A stretch of DNA of 64,000 nt. Origin: Luteimonas sp. RC10. GTDB taxonomy: Bacteria; Pseudomonadota; Gammaproteobacteria; Xanthomonadales; Xanthomonadaceae. Positions 9,337 to 18,294 of the stretch are shown here, piece by piece (position 1 is the first letter of the stretch; each line of letters opens with the position of its first letter). Below the pieces are notes generated by a model. It had not been told where the DNA came from and did not search any database. It saw nothing but the letters and a program-made list of their open reading frames with translations. The stretch is taken from NCBI RefSeq assembly GCF_014192745.1, contig NZ_JACHYJ010000001.1, positions 310,001 through 374,000 of the forward strand, read 5' to 3'. The position numbers and the translations under genes are program-made.

Positions 9337-11655
9337 CTAAGCGGGTACGGCCGCAACCGGCTCGGCCGGACTGCGCTGCGCCTGCGCACGCAAGGCGCGC
9401 GCGGCTGCCACCAGCGCCGCCAGCGCTGCGCGCGTTTCCGGCCAACCGCGGGTCTTGAGCCCGCAATCGGGATTGACCCACAACTGGGCGACCGGGATCG
9501 ACGCGGCCGCCCGGCGCAGCAATGCGGTCATCTCCTCGACACCGGGCACACGCGGGGAATGGATGTCGTAGACGCCTGGGCCGATGCCGTTGGGATAGCG
9601 GAACCGGACGAAGGCATCGAGCAGTTCCATGCGCGAGCGCGAGGTCTCGATCGAGATCACGTCGGCATCCATCGCCGCGACCGCTTCGATGATGTCGTTG
9701 AACTCCGAGTAGCACATGTGGGTATGGATCTGGGTGGTGTCGGCCACGCCCGAGGCACTGATGCGGAAGCTCTCGACCGCCCAGTCCAGATACGCCGCCC
9801 AGTCGGCGCGTCGCAACGGCAGCCCCTCGCGCAGCGCCGGTTCGTCGATCTGGATCACGCCGATGCCGGCCGCCTCCAGGTCGGTCACCTCGTCGCGCAA
9901 GGCCAGCGCGATCTGCCGGCAGGTGTCGGCACGCGACTGATCGTCGCGCACGAACGACCACTGCAGCACCGTCACCGGGCCGGTCAGCATGCCCTTCATC
10001 GGGCGCGAGGTCAGCGACTGCGCGTAGCGCGACCAGCGCACAGTCATCGGCGCCGGACGCGCGACATCGCCGTAGATCACCGGCGGCTTCACGCAGCGCG
10101 AGCCGTAGCTCTGCACCCAGCCATTCTTGGTGAACGCGAAACCGTCGAGCTGTTCGCCGAAGTACTCGACCATGTCGTTGCGCTCGAACTCGCCGTGGAC
10201 CAGCACATCCAGGTCGAGCTCTTCCTGCACGCGCACGCAGTGCGCGATCTGCTCGGCGATGAACGCATCGTAGTCGGCCTGGCTCAGCTTGCCGGACTTG
10301 TGCGCCGCACGCGCCTGCCGCACCTCGAGCGTCTGCGGGAACGAACCGATCGTGGTCGTGGGCCACGGCGGCAGCGGGCGCAACGCGTCCTGGGCGGCCC
10401 GGCGCGCGGCATAGGGCGCGCTGCGGCGCGAGGCCGACGCTTCGAGCGTGGCCACCCGCGCCGCGACATCGGGCCGGTGCACGCGCGGTGAGGCACGCCG
10501 CGCGGCGATCGCGTCGCGCGCCTTGGCCAGCGCCGGCTCGGCGGCGTCGGGGTCGGCCAGGGCATCGGCCAGCAGGCGCAGTTCGTCGAGCTTCTGCCGG
10601 GCGAAGGCCAGCCAGCTGCGCAGCTCGTCATCCAGCGCGGTCTCGTCCGTCAGGTCCACCGGCACGTGCAGCAACGAACACGACGGCGCCAGCCACACCG
10701 GATCGTCGCCGCGCGCACTGATCGCATAGCGCGCCAGCACCAGCGCATCGTCCAGCCGCGTGCGCCAGAGGTTGCGGCCGTCGACCAGCCCCAGCGACAG
10801 CACGCGTCCGGCCGGTAACGCACCGAGTACCGCGTCGAGCTGTTCGCGCCCGCGCACCAGATCGACGTGCAGGCCGTCGACCGGCAAGGACGCGGCCAGC
10901 GCCAGGTTGTCGTCGAGCGGGCCGAAGTAGGTCGTCAGCAGCAGCTTCGGCCGCGCGCCCTCGGCAAGCGCCGCGTAGGCACGGCCGTAGGCCGCACGCA
11001 CCGCCGGATCGAGGTCGAGCACCAGCGCCGGCTCGTCGATCTGCACCCAGGCCGCGCCGGCGGCCTGCAGCCGCGCCAGCAACTCGGCGTACACCGGCAG
11101 CAGCGCATCGAGCAGCGCGAAACGATCGCTGCCGTCGACAGTCTTCGACAGCCACAGCAGGGTGACCGGGCCGAGCAGCACCGGCCGGGTCTCGATGCCT
11201 TCGGCCTTGGCTTCCAGATACTCGCGCACCGGCTTGTCGTCGCGCAGCGCGAAGCGCTGGCCGGCCTGCAGTTCGGGGACCAGGTAGTGGTAGTTGGTGT
11301 CGAACCACTTGGTCATCTCCAGCGCATGCAGGTCGATGCCATCCTGCTGGTGACCGCGCGCCAGTGCGAAGTAGCCGGCCAGCGGGTCGGCGTCGGCCAG
11401 CGCGCGGTAGCGCTCGGGGATCGCGTCGACGCCGAAGGCGGCGTCGAGCACCTGGTCGTAGAGCGAAAAGTCGTTGCTCGGCGGCGTGGCGACACCGGCC
11501 TCGCGCTGCAGGCGCCAATGGCGCAGGCGCAGTTCGCGCGCCACTGCCTGCAGCTGCGCGGCGTCGGCCTCGCCGCGCCAATGACGTTCGACGGCGCGCT
11601 TGAGCTCGCGTTTGCGGCCGATGCGGGGAAATCCGAGATTGGTGATGCCGGTCAT
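9337..11655 (-). CDS. metE: Cobalamin-independent methionine synthase
   Basis: A 772-residue 5-methyltetrahydropteroyltriglutamate-homocysteine methyltransferase, close to the usual 750-770. It makes methionine from homocysteine using methyl-folate and zinc. The N-terminal half has [15 protein letters not shown] and later [13 protein letters not shown]. The C-terminal catalytic half has [20 protein letters not shown], the zinc-ligand stretch HTHMCYSEF and a second Cys in [11 protein letters not shown]. The ATG at 11655 gives the canonical [13 protein letters not shown] start. A cobalamin riboswitch lies in the leader, so expression should fall when B12 is present. It converges with the fecR-like gene with only 36 bases between stops. 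Confidence 0.97.
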   Translation of the reverse strand: MTGITNLGFPRIGRKRELKRAVERHWRGEADAAQLQAVARELRLRHWRLQREAGVATPPSNDFSLYDQVLDAAFGVDAIPERYRALADADPLAGYFALARGHQQDGIDLHALEMTKWFDTNYHYLVPELQAGQRFALRDDKPVREYLEAKAEGIETRPVLLGPVTLLWLSKTVDGSDRFALLDALLPVYAELLARLQAAGAAWVQIDEPALVLDLDPAVRAAYGRAYAALAEGARPKLLLTTYFGPLDDNLALAASLPVDGLHVDLVRGREQLDAVLGALPAGRVLSLGLVDGRNLWRTRLDDALVLARYAISARGDDPVWLAPSCSLLHVPVDLTDETALDDELRSWLAFARQKLDELRLLADALADPDAAEPALAKARDAIAARRASPRVHRPDVAARVATLEASASRRSAPYAARRAAQDALRPLPPWPTTTIGSFPQTLEVRQARAAHKSGKLSQADYDAFIAEQIAHCVRVQEELDLDVLVHGEFERNDMVEYFGEQLDGFAFTKNGWVQSYGSRCVKPPVIYGDVARPAPMTVRWSRYAQSLTSRPMKGMLTGPVTVLQWSFVRDDQSRADTCRQIALALRDEVTDLEAAGIGVIQIDEPALREGLPLRRADWAAYLDWAVESFRISASGVADTTQIHTHMCYSEFNDIIEAVAAMDADVISIETSRSRMELLDAFVRFRYPNGIGPGVYDIHSPRVPGVEEMTALLRRAAASIPVAQLWVNPDCGLKTRGWPETRAALAALVAAARALRAQAQRSPAEPVAAVPA

Positions 11656-11666
11656 GGTGGATGCGT

Positions 11667-11687
11667 CCTCAATGCGTGGGATTGAGG
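11667..11687 (-). promoter_or_regulatory. Hairpin holding the metE ribosome binding site
   Basis: On the minus strand CCTCAAT (11687-11681) pairs with ATTGAGG (11673-11667) around a seven-base loop. The GAGG of the 3' arm is the only Shine-Dalgarno-like sequence before the metE ATG (11 bases away). The hairpin could therefore hide the ribosome site and act as the riboswitch output. No experiment is implied. Confidence 0.45.
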
Positions 11688-11853
11688 AACGAAGGGTCCG
11701 CATGGTGTGCACCGCGCCTGCGCGCGCCCGCCTGCCACACGGCCGACCTTCGCCCCCTCGGGCGAACCGGGGCCTGCGTGCGGACGTGCGGGACCGGCCG
11801 CGACGGGCGCGGCGCGATGCCCGTGCACCTCCCCGCGGAGGCCCCAGGTCGTA

Positions 11854-11877
11854 CGTCCGCGCCTGTCGACGCGGACG
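11854..11877 (-). promoter_or_regulatory. 8-bp hairpin abutting riboswitch P1
   Basis: CGTCCGCG at 11854-11861 is the exact complement of CGCGGACG at 11870-11877. The stem starts one base after the P1 helix of the cobalamin element. It may be part of the expression platform. There is no U-run, so classical intrinsic termination at this point is unlikely. Confidence 0.4.
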
Positions 11878-12084
11878 GCCAAGGCAGGTCTTCGGGCTCA
11901 TGGACGGGCCACCTGCGAGGTGGCGGGCCTACTGTCCGTCGCTTCCCGGCCCGAACGGGCGCCAGTGCGTTGACGGAGGTCGTTTCCAGTTACCGCTGCG
12001 GGGCAGCGCCGGAATTGCCGCATCGCGGCGCACCGGCTTCCCTTTTAATCATCGCTTCATTCGCATGAAGAGATAAACCTTGGC
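11878..12084 (-). ncRNA. Cobalamin (B12) riboswitch in the metE leader
   Basis: Read on the minus strand, the leader shows the conserved blocks of the cobalamin element in order: TTAAAAGGGAA (about 12048-12038), a GCCGGTG segment, a GGCGCTGCCCCGC block resembling the GCxGCCCCCGC core, a GGTAACTG stretch, GGGAAG, and a final GAAGACCTGCC (box near 11893-11882). P1 closes with GCCAAGG (12084-12078) against CCTTGGC (11884-11878), seven pairs. About 220 bases of leader follow before the metE start, enough for an expression platform. B12-controlled repression of the B12-independent enzyme is the standard logic of this arrangement. Confidence 0.92.
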
Positions 12085-12115
12085 GGCGACACCGTAGCCC
12101 CGGCCGCACGAGCGG

Positions 12116-12823
12116 TCAAGCAGGCGCCACCACAGCCGCCTCACGCGCGTCGGCCTCATCGGCCAGGCGATCGACCAGCGCATCGACCGCGGCCTCGGCG
12201 CGCGCGATCGACGCCGCCAGCCGGGCATCGGCGAACTCGTCGTACTCCACCGCGACCCGGTCGAACGCGGTGATGCCCATGTAGCGCAGCGGCGTCATGA
12301 CACCCTGCTCGACCAGGTTGTCGCCGGCGTTGCGACCGCCGGGGTCGTAGTCGTGATCGCCGCGCGCGCCCAGCAGCACGGCGCGGCGGCCCTGATCGGC
12401 GAGCATCGGCCAGTACGGCGCGCCGGTGCGCGCGCGATCGAAACCGAAGGTGCGACCCACGCGCACGACGTTGTCGATCCAGGCCTTGACCGGCGCCGGC
12501 ATGCCGAAGTTGTACATCGGCACCCCCATCACCACGAGCGGGCTGCCAAGCAGTTCGTCGATCAGCGCATCGCTCTGCGCCAGCCGCTCGATCATCCACG
12601 GCACCCGCTGCGCCGGCGGCGTGAACGCGGCATGGATCCAACGGCCGTCGACATGCGCCGGCGGCGTCAGGCCCAGATCGCGATAGACGATGCGATCGCC
12701 AGGGCGGCGTTGCCGCCAGCGCGCGACGAAGCGGGCGCCGAGGCGGCGGGTGTGGGAGCCGTGCGGGACCTCGCCCGAACAACCGGGGCGGGCACTGCCG
12801 TCGAGATGCAGCAAGCTGAGCAT
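12116..12823 (-). CDS. azoR: FMN-dependent NADH-azoreductase / flavodoxin-fold quinone reductase
   Basis: A 235-residue flavodoxin-like reductase. Marks are the N-terminal LHLDGSAR with phosphate-binding SARPG, the GVPMYNFGMPAPVKAWIDNVVRVGRTF signature of the AzoR/AcpD family, and a later GARGDHDYDPGG loop. The family reduces azo dyes and quinones with NADH in the cytoplasm and usually acts in electrophile or quinone detoxification. It is divergent from a LysR regulator, a common layout for quinone reductases. It is slightly longer than the 200-residue AzoR because of extra N-terminal and C-terminal segments. Confidence 0.85.
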   Translation of the reverse strand: MLSLLHLDGSARPGCSGEVPHGSHTRRLGARFVARWRQRRPGDRIVYRDLGLTPPAHVDGRWIHAAFTPPAQRVPWMIERLAQSDALIDELLGSPLVVMGVPMYNFGMPAPVKAWIDNVVRVGRTFGFDRARTGAPYWPMLADQGRRAVLLGARGDHDYDPGGRNAGDNLVEQGVMTPLRYMGITAFDRVAVEYDEFADARLAASIARAEAAVDALVDRLADEADAREAAVVAPA

Positions 12824-12866
12824 GATTCACCTGTCGAACCTGGGAGAGAATGCGCACCGAAGCGCC

Positions 12867-12885
12867 CTGGCATGATTGGCGCCAG
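12867..12885. promoter_or_regulatory. Candidate LysR operator (CTGGC-N9-GCCAG)
   Basis: A five-base inverted repeat CTGGC (12867-12871) and GCCAG (12881-12885) lies between the divergent azoreductase and LysR genes, and an inner TGGCGCCA palindrome overlaps it. It is placed where a LysR-type regulator would control both genes. Evidence is position and symmetry only. Confidence 0.3.
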
Positions 12886-12935
12886 CCAGAACCCCGACAA
12901 ACGATGTTTTCTCGTCTGATGGATGAACTGCTTTC

Positions 12936-13883
12936 ATGCACGCGCCTCCCGCCCGCCTGCCCCCGCTGAGCGCGCTGCGCGCGTTCGAGGCCGCCGCGCG
13001 GCGACAGAGCTTCAAGGCCGCGGCCGAGGAGTTGTCGCTGACGCCGACCGCCGTCAGTCACCGCATCCGCCAGCTCGAAGAGTGGCTGGGCCTGCGGCTG
13101 TTCACACGACAGGTGCGTCAGGTGCGGCTGACCGAAGCCGGGCAACGCCTGTACCCGAGCGTGCGTGGCGGCTTCGACGGCATCGCCGCCGCCATCGCCG
13201 ACCTGCAACGGCAGACGCGCCGGCCCGCCGTGACGCTGAGCACGACCCGAGGCTTCGCCGCGCGCTGGCTGCTGCCGCGCCTGCCCGCGCTCGCCGCCGC
13301 GGCGCCCGAGGTCGACCTGCACCTGCACGCGGCCGACGACCCGGTCCGGTTGGCCGCCGGCGGCGCGGACCTGGCGATCCGCTACGGCCCCGCACCGGGT
13401 TCACAGGTCGAGGCCTGGCCGCTGCTGCCCGGACGGTTCATTCCGGTCTGCGCCCCCGGCCTGGCGCTGGCCGGCATGGACGCGCTGGCGACCGTGCCGC
13501 GGCTGCGCTACGCCTGGCGGCTGCAGGACGCCCACACCCCCGACTGGCCGCGCTGGTGCCGGGCCGCCGGCCTGCCGGATACGCACGGCGGCGAGCTCGG
13601 ATTCTCGGACGAAGCGCATGCGATCCAGGCCGCGATCGCCGGCCAGGGCATCGCCCTGGCGAGCGTCGCCCTGGTCGCCGACGCGCTGGAAGACGGCGTG
13701 CTGCAGATCCCGTTCGGCCCGGCACTCGACGGCCACGACTTCCGGCTGCTGGCCGCACCCGACGCCGCACAGACGCCTGCGGTGGTCGCCGTGGGCAGTT
13801 GGCTGCGCGCCGAAGCCGAGGCATTCCTGGCGCGGCATGCCGCGCGCTTCGACGCCGCATCACGCGACGCCCGGGACGACTAG
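12936..13883 (+). CDS. LysR-family transcriptional regulator (GcvA-like)
   Basis: A 315-residue LysR regulator. The winged HTH is at about residues 8-68 (LPPLSALRAFEAAARRQSFKAAAEELSLTPTAVSHRIRQLEEWLG), followed by the substrate-binding domain. The PPLSALRAFEAAAR start is typical of the GcvA branch. It diverges from the azoreductase gene, its most likely target, and its stop overlaps by three bases the stop of the convergent DcaP-like porin gene. The inducer is unknown. Confidence 0.9.
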   Translation: MHAPPARLPPLSALRAFEAAARRQSFKAAAEELSLTPTAVSHRIRQLEEWLGLRLFTRQVRQVRLTEAGQRLYPSVRGGFDGIAAAIADLQRQTRRPAVTLSTTRGFAARWLLPRLPALAAAAPEVDLHLHAADDPVRLAAGGADLAIRYGPAPGSQVEAWPLLPGRFIPVCAPGLALAGMDALATVPRLRYAWRLQDAHTPDWPRWCRAAGLPDTHGGELGFSDEAHAIQAAIAGQGIALASVALVADALEDGVLQIPFGPALDGHDFRLLAAPDAAQTPAVVAVGSWLRAEAEAFLARHAARFDAASRDARDD

Positions 13884-15283
13884 AAGCTGTACTTCACATG
13901 CGTGTGGATGCGCTGCAAGTCGCCCTCGAGCCCGTTCTCCAGACGGCGCTGCGCCCAACTGATCTCGCCGCCGACATCGAACCTGGGCGCGGGCGAATAG
14001 ATCATGTTGATCCGGAACGACTGCGAGGTCCGCGTCACCAGGCCGCCGGTTCGCATTGCATCGTTGTCGAAGGCCGCGACCGAGTAGGCGAGATTGCCTC
14101 GCAGCTTGGGTGTGAACGCATGGCGCCATGCCACGAAGCCGCCGTAACCACGCAGCGCGTGCATATCGCCATCCGCATCGAGCACGGTATCGCTGGCGAG
14201 CGCAAAGCCCAGATAGCGGCCGATGCCGCTTCCGCCGCTGAGCATGTAGCGAATGTCGTCGTTCTGGCCGAGGCTGAGGCGACCCGACACGCTGAGTGCG
14301 CCACCGGCGGCCGTGTCGGCGCCGTAGCGGAACTGTCGGGCCAGGCCGGCCACCGTGAAATGCCCCCAATCGCCTTGGGTCAGCCAACGGGCCGTGATGT
14401 CGGGCAAGCGGTTGTCGCCGCTGTTGAAGCGGGCCGACCGCGACAGGTAGGGCGTCACCGTCGTCTGGGGATTCTCGACCGAGAACGACCACGGCCCTTG
14501 CGTGTAGCGCAGCTGGGCCTGGCGGTTGAACACTGTGCCCTCGGACGGTCCGGTGAAGTCGACCATGTCGGGCAACGCGGCGGTGTCCTGGAAGTTCGAC
14601 CAGGTCTGGCCCGCCAGCCAGTGCCCGTAACGCACATACGCATGGCGCAGGGTCAGCGCGTAGGTGTTGGTGATGGTCTCATTGCCAGCGAATGCATTGC
14701 TGCCACCGCCGTACATGTCGGCCTCGATGTAGGCCTTGATGGTGTTGCCGTTGTCGGTGGTGGTGTCGGTCGCGAACGAAAAACGCGAGAACTGCGCGTG
14801 CAAGTCGCTGTAGGTGCTGCGCCGCGCCTGGCCCGACTCGGCGACCGGCGTTGCACCAGGGAAGTAGAACAGACGACCCGGAGTCCCGTCGGCGATCTTG
14901 CCGTCACTGGTCGTGGTGGTCATCGCGTCGAACTTGATGAAGCCGCCGAACTCGAAGGTCGTCCCGGCCGGACGGCCGCTGCCTGCCCCTGTTGGCGTCG
15001 CGGCAGGCACGACTGCGGACCGCGACGCGCCCGACGTCGAGACGGTCGCCGGCGCCAGCGCTGCAGGTGACGCCGCAGTGGCGTGCGGGGACGCACCTGC
15101 CGCAGTGCCAGTCGCCTGGGCATGCTCGGCCAGCAGTGCGCGCAATGCCTGCATCTCGTCTTCCATCTGCGTCAGCCGCAGATGGATCGCAGCCACATCG
15201 AGCTCCTGTGCGGCGGCCGGCACGCAGGCGGCGACCGCCAGCGCAAGCACCAACGGGCGCAGGCCCAATGCTGTCTTCTTCAT
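13880..15283 (-). CDS. DcaP-like trimeric outer-membrane porin
   Basis: A 467-residue outer-membrane protein. A signal peptide (MKKTALGLRPLVLALAVAACVPAAAQ) is followed by a short coiled-coil segment (residues 30-60, IHLRLTQMEDEMQALRALLAEH) and an alanine-rich linker. Then comes a barrel that starts with FEFGGFIKFDAM and ends KYSF. The coiled coil plus the GGFIKFD opening strand match the DcaP family, which takes up dicarboxylates and other organic acids. The start at 15283 has GGGAGGGG seven bases upstream. It is the last minus-strand gene after an isomerase/transporter/aldolase operon, separated by a hairpin, and may supply the outer-membrane pore for the same substrate. Confidence 0.83.
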   Translation of the reverse strand: MKKTALGLRPLVLALAVAACVPAAAQELDVAAIHLRLTQMEDEMQALRALLAEHAQATGTAAGASPHATAASPAALAPATVSTSGASRSAVVPAATPTGAGSGRPAGTTFEFGGFIKFDAMTTTTSDGKIADGTPGRLFYFPGATPVAESGQARRSTYSDLHAQFSRFSFATDTTTDNGNTIKAYIEADMYGGGSNAFAGNETITNTYALTLRHAYVRYGHWLAGQTWSNFQDTAALPDMVDFTGPSEGTVFNRQAQLRYTQGPWSFSVENPQTTVTPYLSRSARFNSGDNRLPDITARWLTQGDWGHFTVAGLARQFRYGADTAAGGALSVSGRLSLGQNDDIRYMLSGGSGIGRYLGFALASDTVLDADGDMHALRGYGGFVAWRHAFTPKLRGNLAYSVAAFDNDAMRTGGLVTRTSQSFRINMIYSPAPRFDVGGEISWAQRRLENGLEGDLQRIHTHVKYSF

Positions 15284-15400
15284 GATGGCGCCCCTCCCAG
15301 GGCAACGCGCGCGCCATGGTGGCGCGGGCAACAGGCGTCCGATCCAGCGCCGTGGCGCCAGAGGACACGCGGGGTATGTGGCGGGCGTACCGTGACCCAC

Positions 15401-15425
15401 GCTCGCCTCAAACACGCAGGCGAGC
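15401..15425 (-). terminator. Hairpin after the isomerase gene
   Basis: GCTCGCCT (15401-15408) and AGGCGAGC (15418-15425) form an eight-base-pair stem with a nine-base loop, starting eight bases beyond the stop at 15433. No T-run follows. It probably separates the catabolic operon from the porin gene. Confidence 0.5.
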
Positions 15426-15432
15426 ATTGGCG

Positions 15433-16038
15433 TTACATGCAGCTGCGGATCGTCTCTTCGAGCATGTCGAGCCGATCCTGACCCCAGAACACCTCGCCCC
15501 GGTACACATAGGAAGGCGAGCCGAAGACGCCAGCGGCAACCGCCTCGTCAGTGAAGCGTCGATAGGTCGCCTCGACGTCCGCGGACCGGGAACGCGCCCA
15601 GACGGCAGTGAGATCGATCCGTTGCGCTTCCAGGATCTCCTGCAAGGTCTGCTCGCAGGACACATCGCGCTCCTCGACCCATTGCGCCCGCAGGATCGCC
15701 TTGTACAGCGACGCCACATCCAAGCCCATTTCATCGGCCGCGATCACCAGCCGCGAGGCCTGATCGGCATTGGGGCACATGTACCTGGGCGTCGGATTGA
15801 CGTCGATCCCGAGCCTTGCGCACCAGCGCTTGAGTTCGGTGACGCGATAGGCCTGGCGTTCGGGCGACCGCTGGGGCAAGAGCACCCCGCCCGTGCGCGC
15901 GTACACGTCCGGCAGATCGACCGGCTTGTAGGCGATCCGCACGTCCAGGCGTGTGGCGATGGCCTCGAGCCGATCTGCGCCGAGGTAGGCCCAATCCGAG
16001 TTCAACCAGAGGTAGTAGTCGATCGTGCCCCGGCTCAT
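15433..16038 (-). CDS. 2-hydroxychromene-2-carboxylate isomerase family (DsbA fold, kappa-GST-like)
   Basis: A 201-residue thioredoxin-fold protein. The N-terminus IDYYLWLNSDWAYLGADRLEAIA matches the glutathione-site region of NahD-type isomerases, with the active Ser where DsbA proteins have Cys. The C-terminal GVFGSPSYVYRGEVFWGQDRLDMLEE is the family signature. In the naphthalene pathway this enzyme opens a chromene hemiketal; homologues act in other aromatic routes. The ATG at 16038 overlaps the stop of the transporter gene (ATGA), so the two are coupled. No ring dioxygenase is nearby, so the natural substrate is open. Confidence 0.85.
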   Translation of the reverse strand: MSRGTIDYYLWLNSDWAYLGADRLEAIATRLDVRIAYKPVDLPDVYARTGGVLLPQRSPERQAYRVTELKRWCARLGIDVNPTPRYMCPNADQASRLVIAADEMGLDVASLYKAILRAQWVEERDVSCEQTLQEILEAQRIDLTAVWARSRSADVEATYRRFTDEAVAAGVFGSPSYVYRGEVFWGQDRLDMLEETIRSCM

Positions 16039-17363
16039 CCGCGTGCTCCGACCGGCGCCACCTCGGGCGCGGCGAACTTGTTCGGACCATGCATGAAGTA
16101 CGTGCTGACGATCGCCACGACGCCCAGGGCGCTGAGGTACCAGACAATGAATTTCGGATCGCCATCGCCGTACGCAAGCAGGGCGGTGGCGACGATCGGC
16201 GCGAGGCCGCCGCCGATGGCACCCGACACCTGGACGGCGATCGAGATACCGCTGTATCGAACCTCGGGCGGGAACTGGGCGGAAAACAGGCTCCCCTCGG
16301 GCCCGTACAGCGCCGCGTAGATCACGCCAATCGCGATGCACACCGCCAGCGTGATCGAGCCGGGATCCAGCGTGCCGAGCAGCGCGAAGAACATCGCCGA
16401 GAACGCCAGGATGCCCACCGCCCCGACCATGAACATCCGCTTGAAGCCCACGCGGTCGCCGAGCATGCCGCACAGGGGCATGGTGAACAGCGCCACCAGG
16501 GCGCCCCACACCGTGGCATCGAGCATCACCGCGCGCGGGACCCCCAGCGTTCCGGTGGCGTAAGCGAGGGCAAACGTCACGACGGTGTAGAACCAGGTCA
16601 CTTCGGCCAGACGCGCGCCCACCACGGTCATCACTTCCCGGGGGTACTTTTTGAGCACGACCTTGGCCGGCATTTCGACCTTGTCGCCCTTGCTCTTCAT
16701 GTGTTCGAAGTCCGGCGACTCGGCGACCTTGACCCGAATGAACCACCCCACCAGCAGAAGCACGACACTGGCCAGGAATGGGATGCGCCAGCCCCAGCTG
16801 AGCATCTGGTCTTCGGGAAGCGCGGCGACTGCGCCCATCGCGAGCGAGGACAGAATCAGGCCAGGGGCGACACCGGCCTGCGGCAAGCTGCCAAAGAAGC
16901 CCTTCTTGCCCTCCGGGGCGTGCTCGACCGCCATCAACACCGCGCCGCCCCATTCGCCGCCGACCGCAATGCCCTGCAAAAAGCGCATGGTCACCAGCAA
17001 CACCGCAGCCCAGTACCCGATCGATTCATAGGAAGGAATCAGGCCGATCAGGATGGTCGGCACGCCCATCAGGAACAGCGTGATCAGCAACATGGACTTG
17101 CGGCCGATCTTGTCGCCGTAGTGGCCGAAGATCACGCCGCCCAGTGGGCGGGCGAAGAAGCCGACCGAGTAGGTCGCGAACGCGGCAAGCGTGCCGGCGA
17201 GCGGATCGAACTCGGGGAAGAAGATCTTGTTGAAGATCAGTGCCGCGGCGGTGCCGTAGAGGAAAAAGTCGTACCACTCGATCGTGGTCCCCATCATGCT
17301 GGCGATGCCCGCGGTGACGTACTGGCGCCGCGGACGCGGCGCCTTGTGGTCTGTCTTGCTCAT
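16035..17363 (-). CDS. MFS transporter, metabolite:proton symporter (MHS) family
   Basis: A 442-residue permease with about 12 predicted membrane segments. Marks are GTTIEWYDFFLYGTAAAL near the start, FFARPLGGVIFGHYGDKIGRK after helix 2 and RFLQGIAVGGEWGGAVLM before helix 5. All are classical for the ProP/KgtP/ShiA branch, which imports organic acids, betaines or aromatic acids. It starts 36 bases after the class II aldolase stop and overlaps the downstream isomerase by four bases, so it is the middle gene of a three-gene operon. The substrate is probably the acid handled by the aldolase and isomerase. Confidence 0.92.
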   Translation of the reverse strand: MSKTDHKAPRPRRQYVTAGIASMMGTTIEWYDFFLYGTAAALIFNKIFFPEFDPLAGTLAAFATYSVGFFARPLGGVIFGHYGDKIGRKSMLLITLFLMGVPTILIGLIPSYESIGYWAAVLLVTMRFLQGIAVGGEWGGAVLMAVEHAPEGKKGFFGSLPQAGVAPGLILSSLAMGAVAALPEDQMLSWGWRIPFLASVVLLLVGWFIRVKVAESPDFEHMKSKGDKVEMPAKVVLKKYPREVMTVVGARLAEVTWFYTVVTFALAYATGTLGVPRAVMLDATVWGALVALFTMPLCGMLGDRVGFKRMFMVGAVGILAFSAMFFALLGTLDPGSITLAVCIAIGVIYAALYGPEGSLFSAQFPPEVRYSGISIAVQVSGAIGGGLAPIVATALLAYGDGDPKFIVWYLSALGVVAIVSTYFMHGPNKFAAPEVAPVGARG

Positions 17364-17399
17364 GTGGACTTCCTGATAAAGGTGGGGGAAGCCGGAATT

Positions 17400-18179
17400 T
17401 CAGCGCGTTGCGAGCGGCGGGACGCCGTGGGTTTGGCGGGACCAGTAATCGAAGGTGGCGTTGACGATCGACTTCTTGAGCAGATAGTCGTGCGCTTCCT
17501 TGGCCAGCGTGTCGTCGACCGGGGTCAGCGGGCCGAAGGCCTGTGCACGGACCTGCAGCCTGGCGGCGCGTTCGAGGTAGACCGACAGGTAGGTCGCTTC
17601 CTCGCACGTGGCGCCGGCCGTCAGGTAGCCGTGATGCGCCAAGATGATCGCGCGCTTGTTGCCCAGCGCTTCGGAGATGATCACGCCTTCCTGATCTGCA
17701 ATCGGCACACCTGGCCATTCGCCCAGAAAGGCACAGTCGTCGTGCAGCGGCGTCATGTCCATCTGCGCAATCACCAACGGCTGGCGCGCAGCAGCCAACG
17801 CCGATGCCCAGGGCGAATGCGTATGGATGATGGCATTGACGTCGGGACGCGCGTCGTAGACCCACAGGTGGAAGCGCGTGGCCGGATTGGCCATGCCTTC
17901 GCCGGTCAGCGTGTTGAGGTCGCGATCGACTTCGATGAAGTCCTCGGGCTTGGCCTCGTCGAAGCCCAGACCGAACCGCAGTGTCCAGTAAGCGCCTGGG
18001 CGATCGGAGCGCACGCTGATCTGACCAGCAAGGCCGGCCTCCTGCTCGGTCATCGCCAGGATGCGGCATGCGTAGGCCATCGTCTCTGCACGGCTGCGCT
18101 TGGCATCGTGCAGATGCTTGGCCATGTCCTGCGTCGCGCGCTGGTCGAAGTAGGACTTTTCTCGTAGCGGGGTATTCAT
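17400..18179 (-). CDS. Class II aldolase/adducin family protein
   Basis: A 259-residue zinc aldolase-fold protein. Metal ligands are visible in IIHTHSPWASAL (two His) and ILAHHGYLTAG. The family includes fuculose- and ribulose-phosphate aldolases as well as decarboxylase/lyase members acting on aromatic or hydroxy acids. The start at 18179 is preceded by GAGGAG at seven bases. It is the first gene of the operon with the MHS transporter and isomerase. A strong palindrome lies about 56 bases upstream of it and the LysR gene lies behind that, so induction by a pathway intermediate is likely. The reaction cannot be named from sequence. Confidence 0.85.
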   Translation of the reverse strand: MNTPLREKSYFDQRATQDMAKHLHDAKRSRAETMAYACRILAMTEQEAGLAGQISVRSDRPGAYWTLRFGLGFDEAKPEDFIEVDRDLNTLTGEGMANPATRFHLWVYDARPDVNAIIHTHSPWASALAAARQPLVIAQMDMTPLHDDCAFLGEWPGVPIADQEGVIISEALGNKRAIILAHHGYLTAGATCEEATYLSVYLERAARLQVRAQAFGPLTPVDDTLAKEAHDYLLKKSIVNATFDYWSRQTHGVPPLATR

Positions 18180-18234
18180 GCGGTGCTCCTCAGCATGCAA
18201 TGCCTGGCGTGTGCTCAGACCCAGTGACCGCATT

Positions 18235-18256
18235 GTCATTGACTCAAATCAATGAC
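18235..18256. promoter_or_regulatory. 22-bp dyad upstream of the aldolase operon, probable LysR operator
   Basis: GTCATTGA (18235-18242) and TCAATGAC (18249-18256) are exact complements around CTCAAA. The ATTGA-N6-TCAAT core is AT-rich against a GC-rich background and contains a T-N11-A. It lies between the LysR stop (18295) and the aldolase start (18179), as expected for an operator read by that LysR protein. Confidence 0.6.
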
Positions 18257-18294
18257 CGCTATGAATTGGCACTCATACGAGATATTCCAGAACC

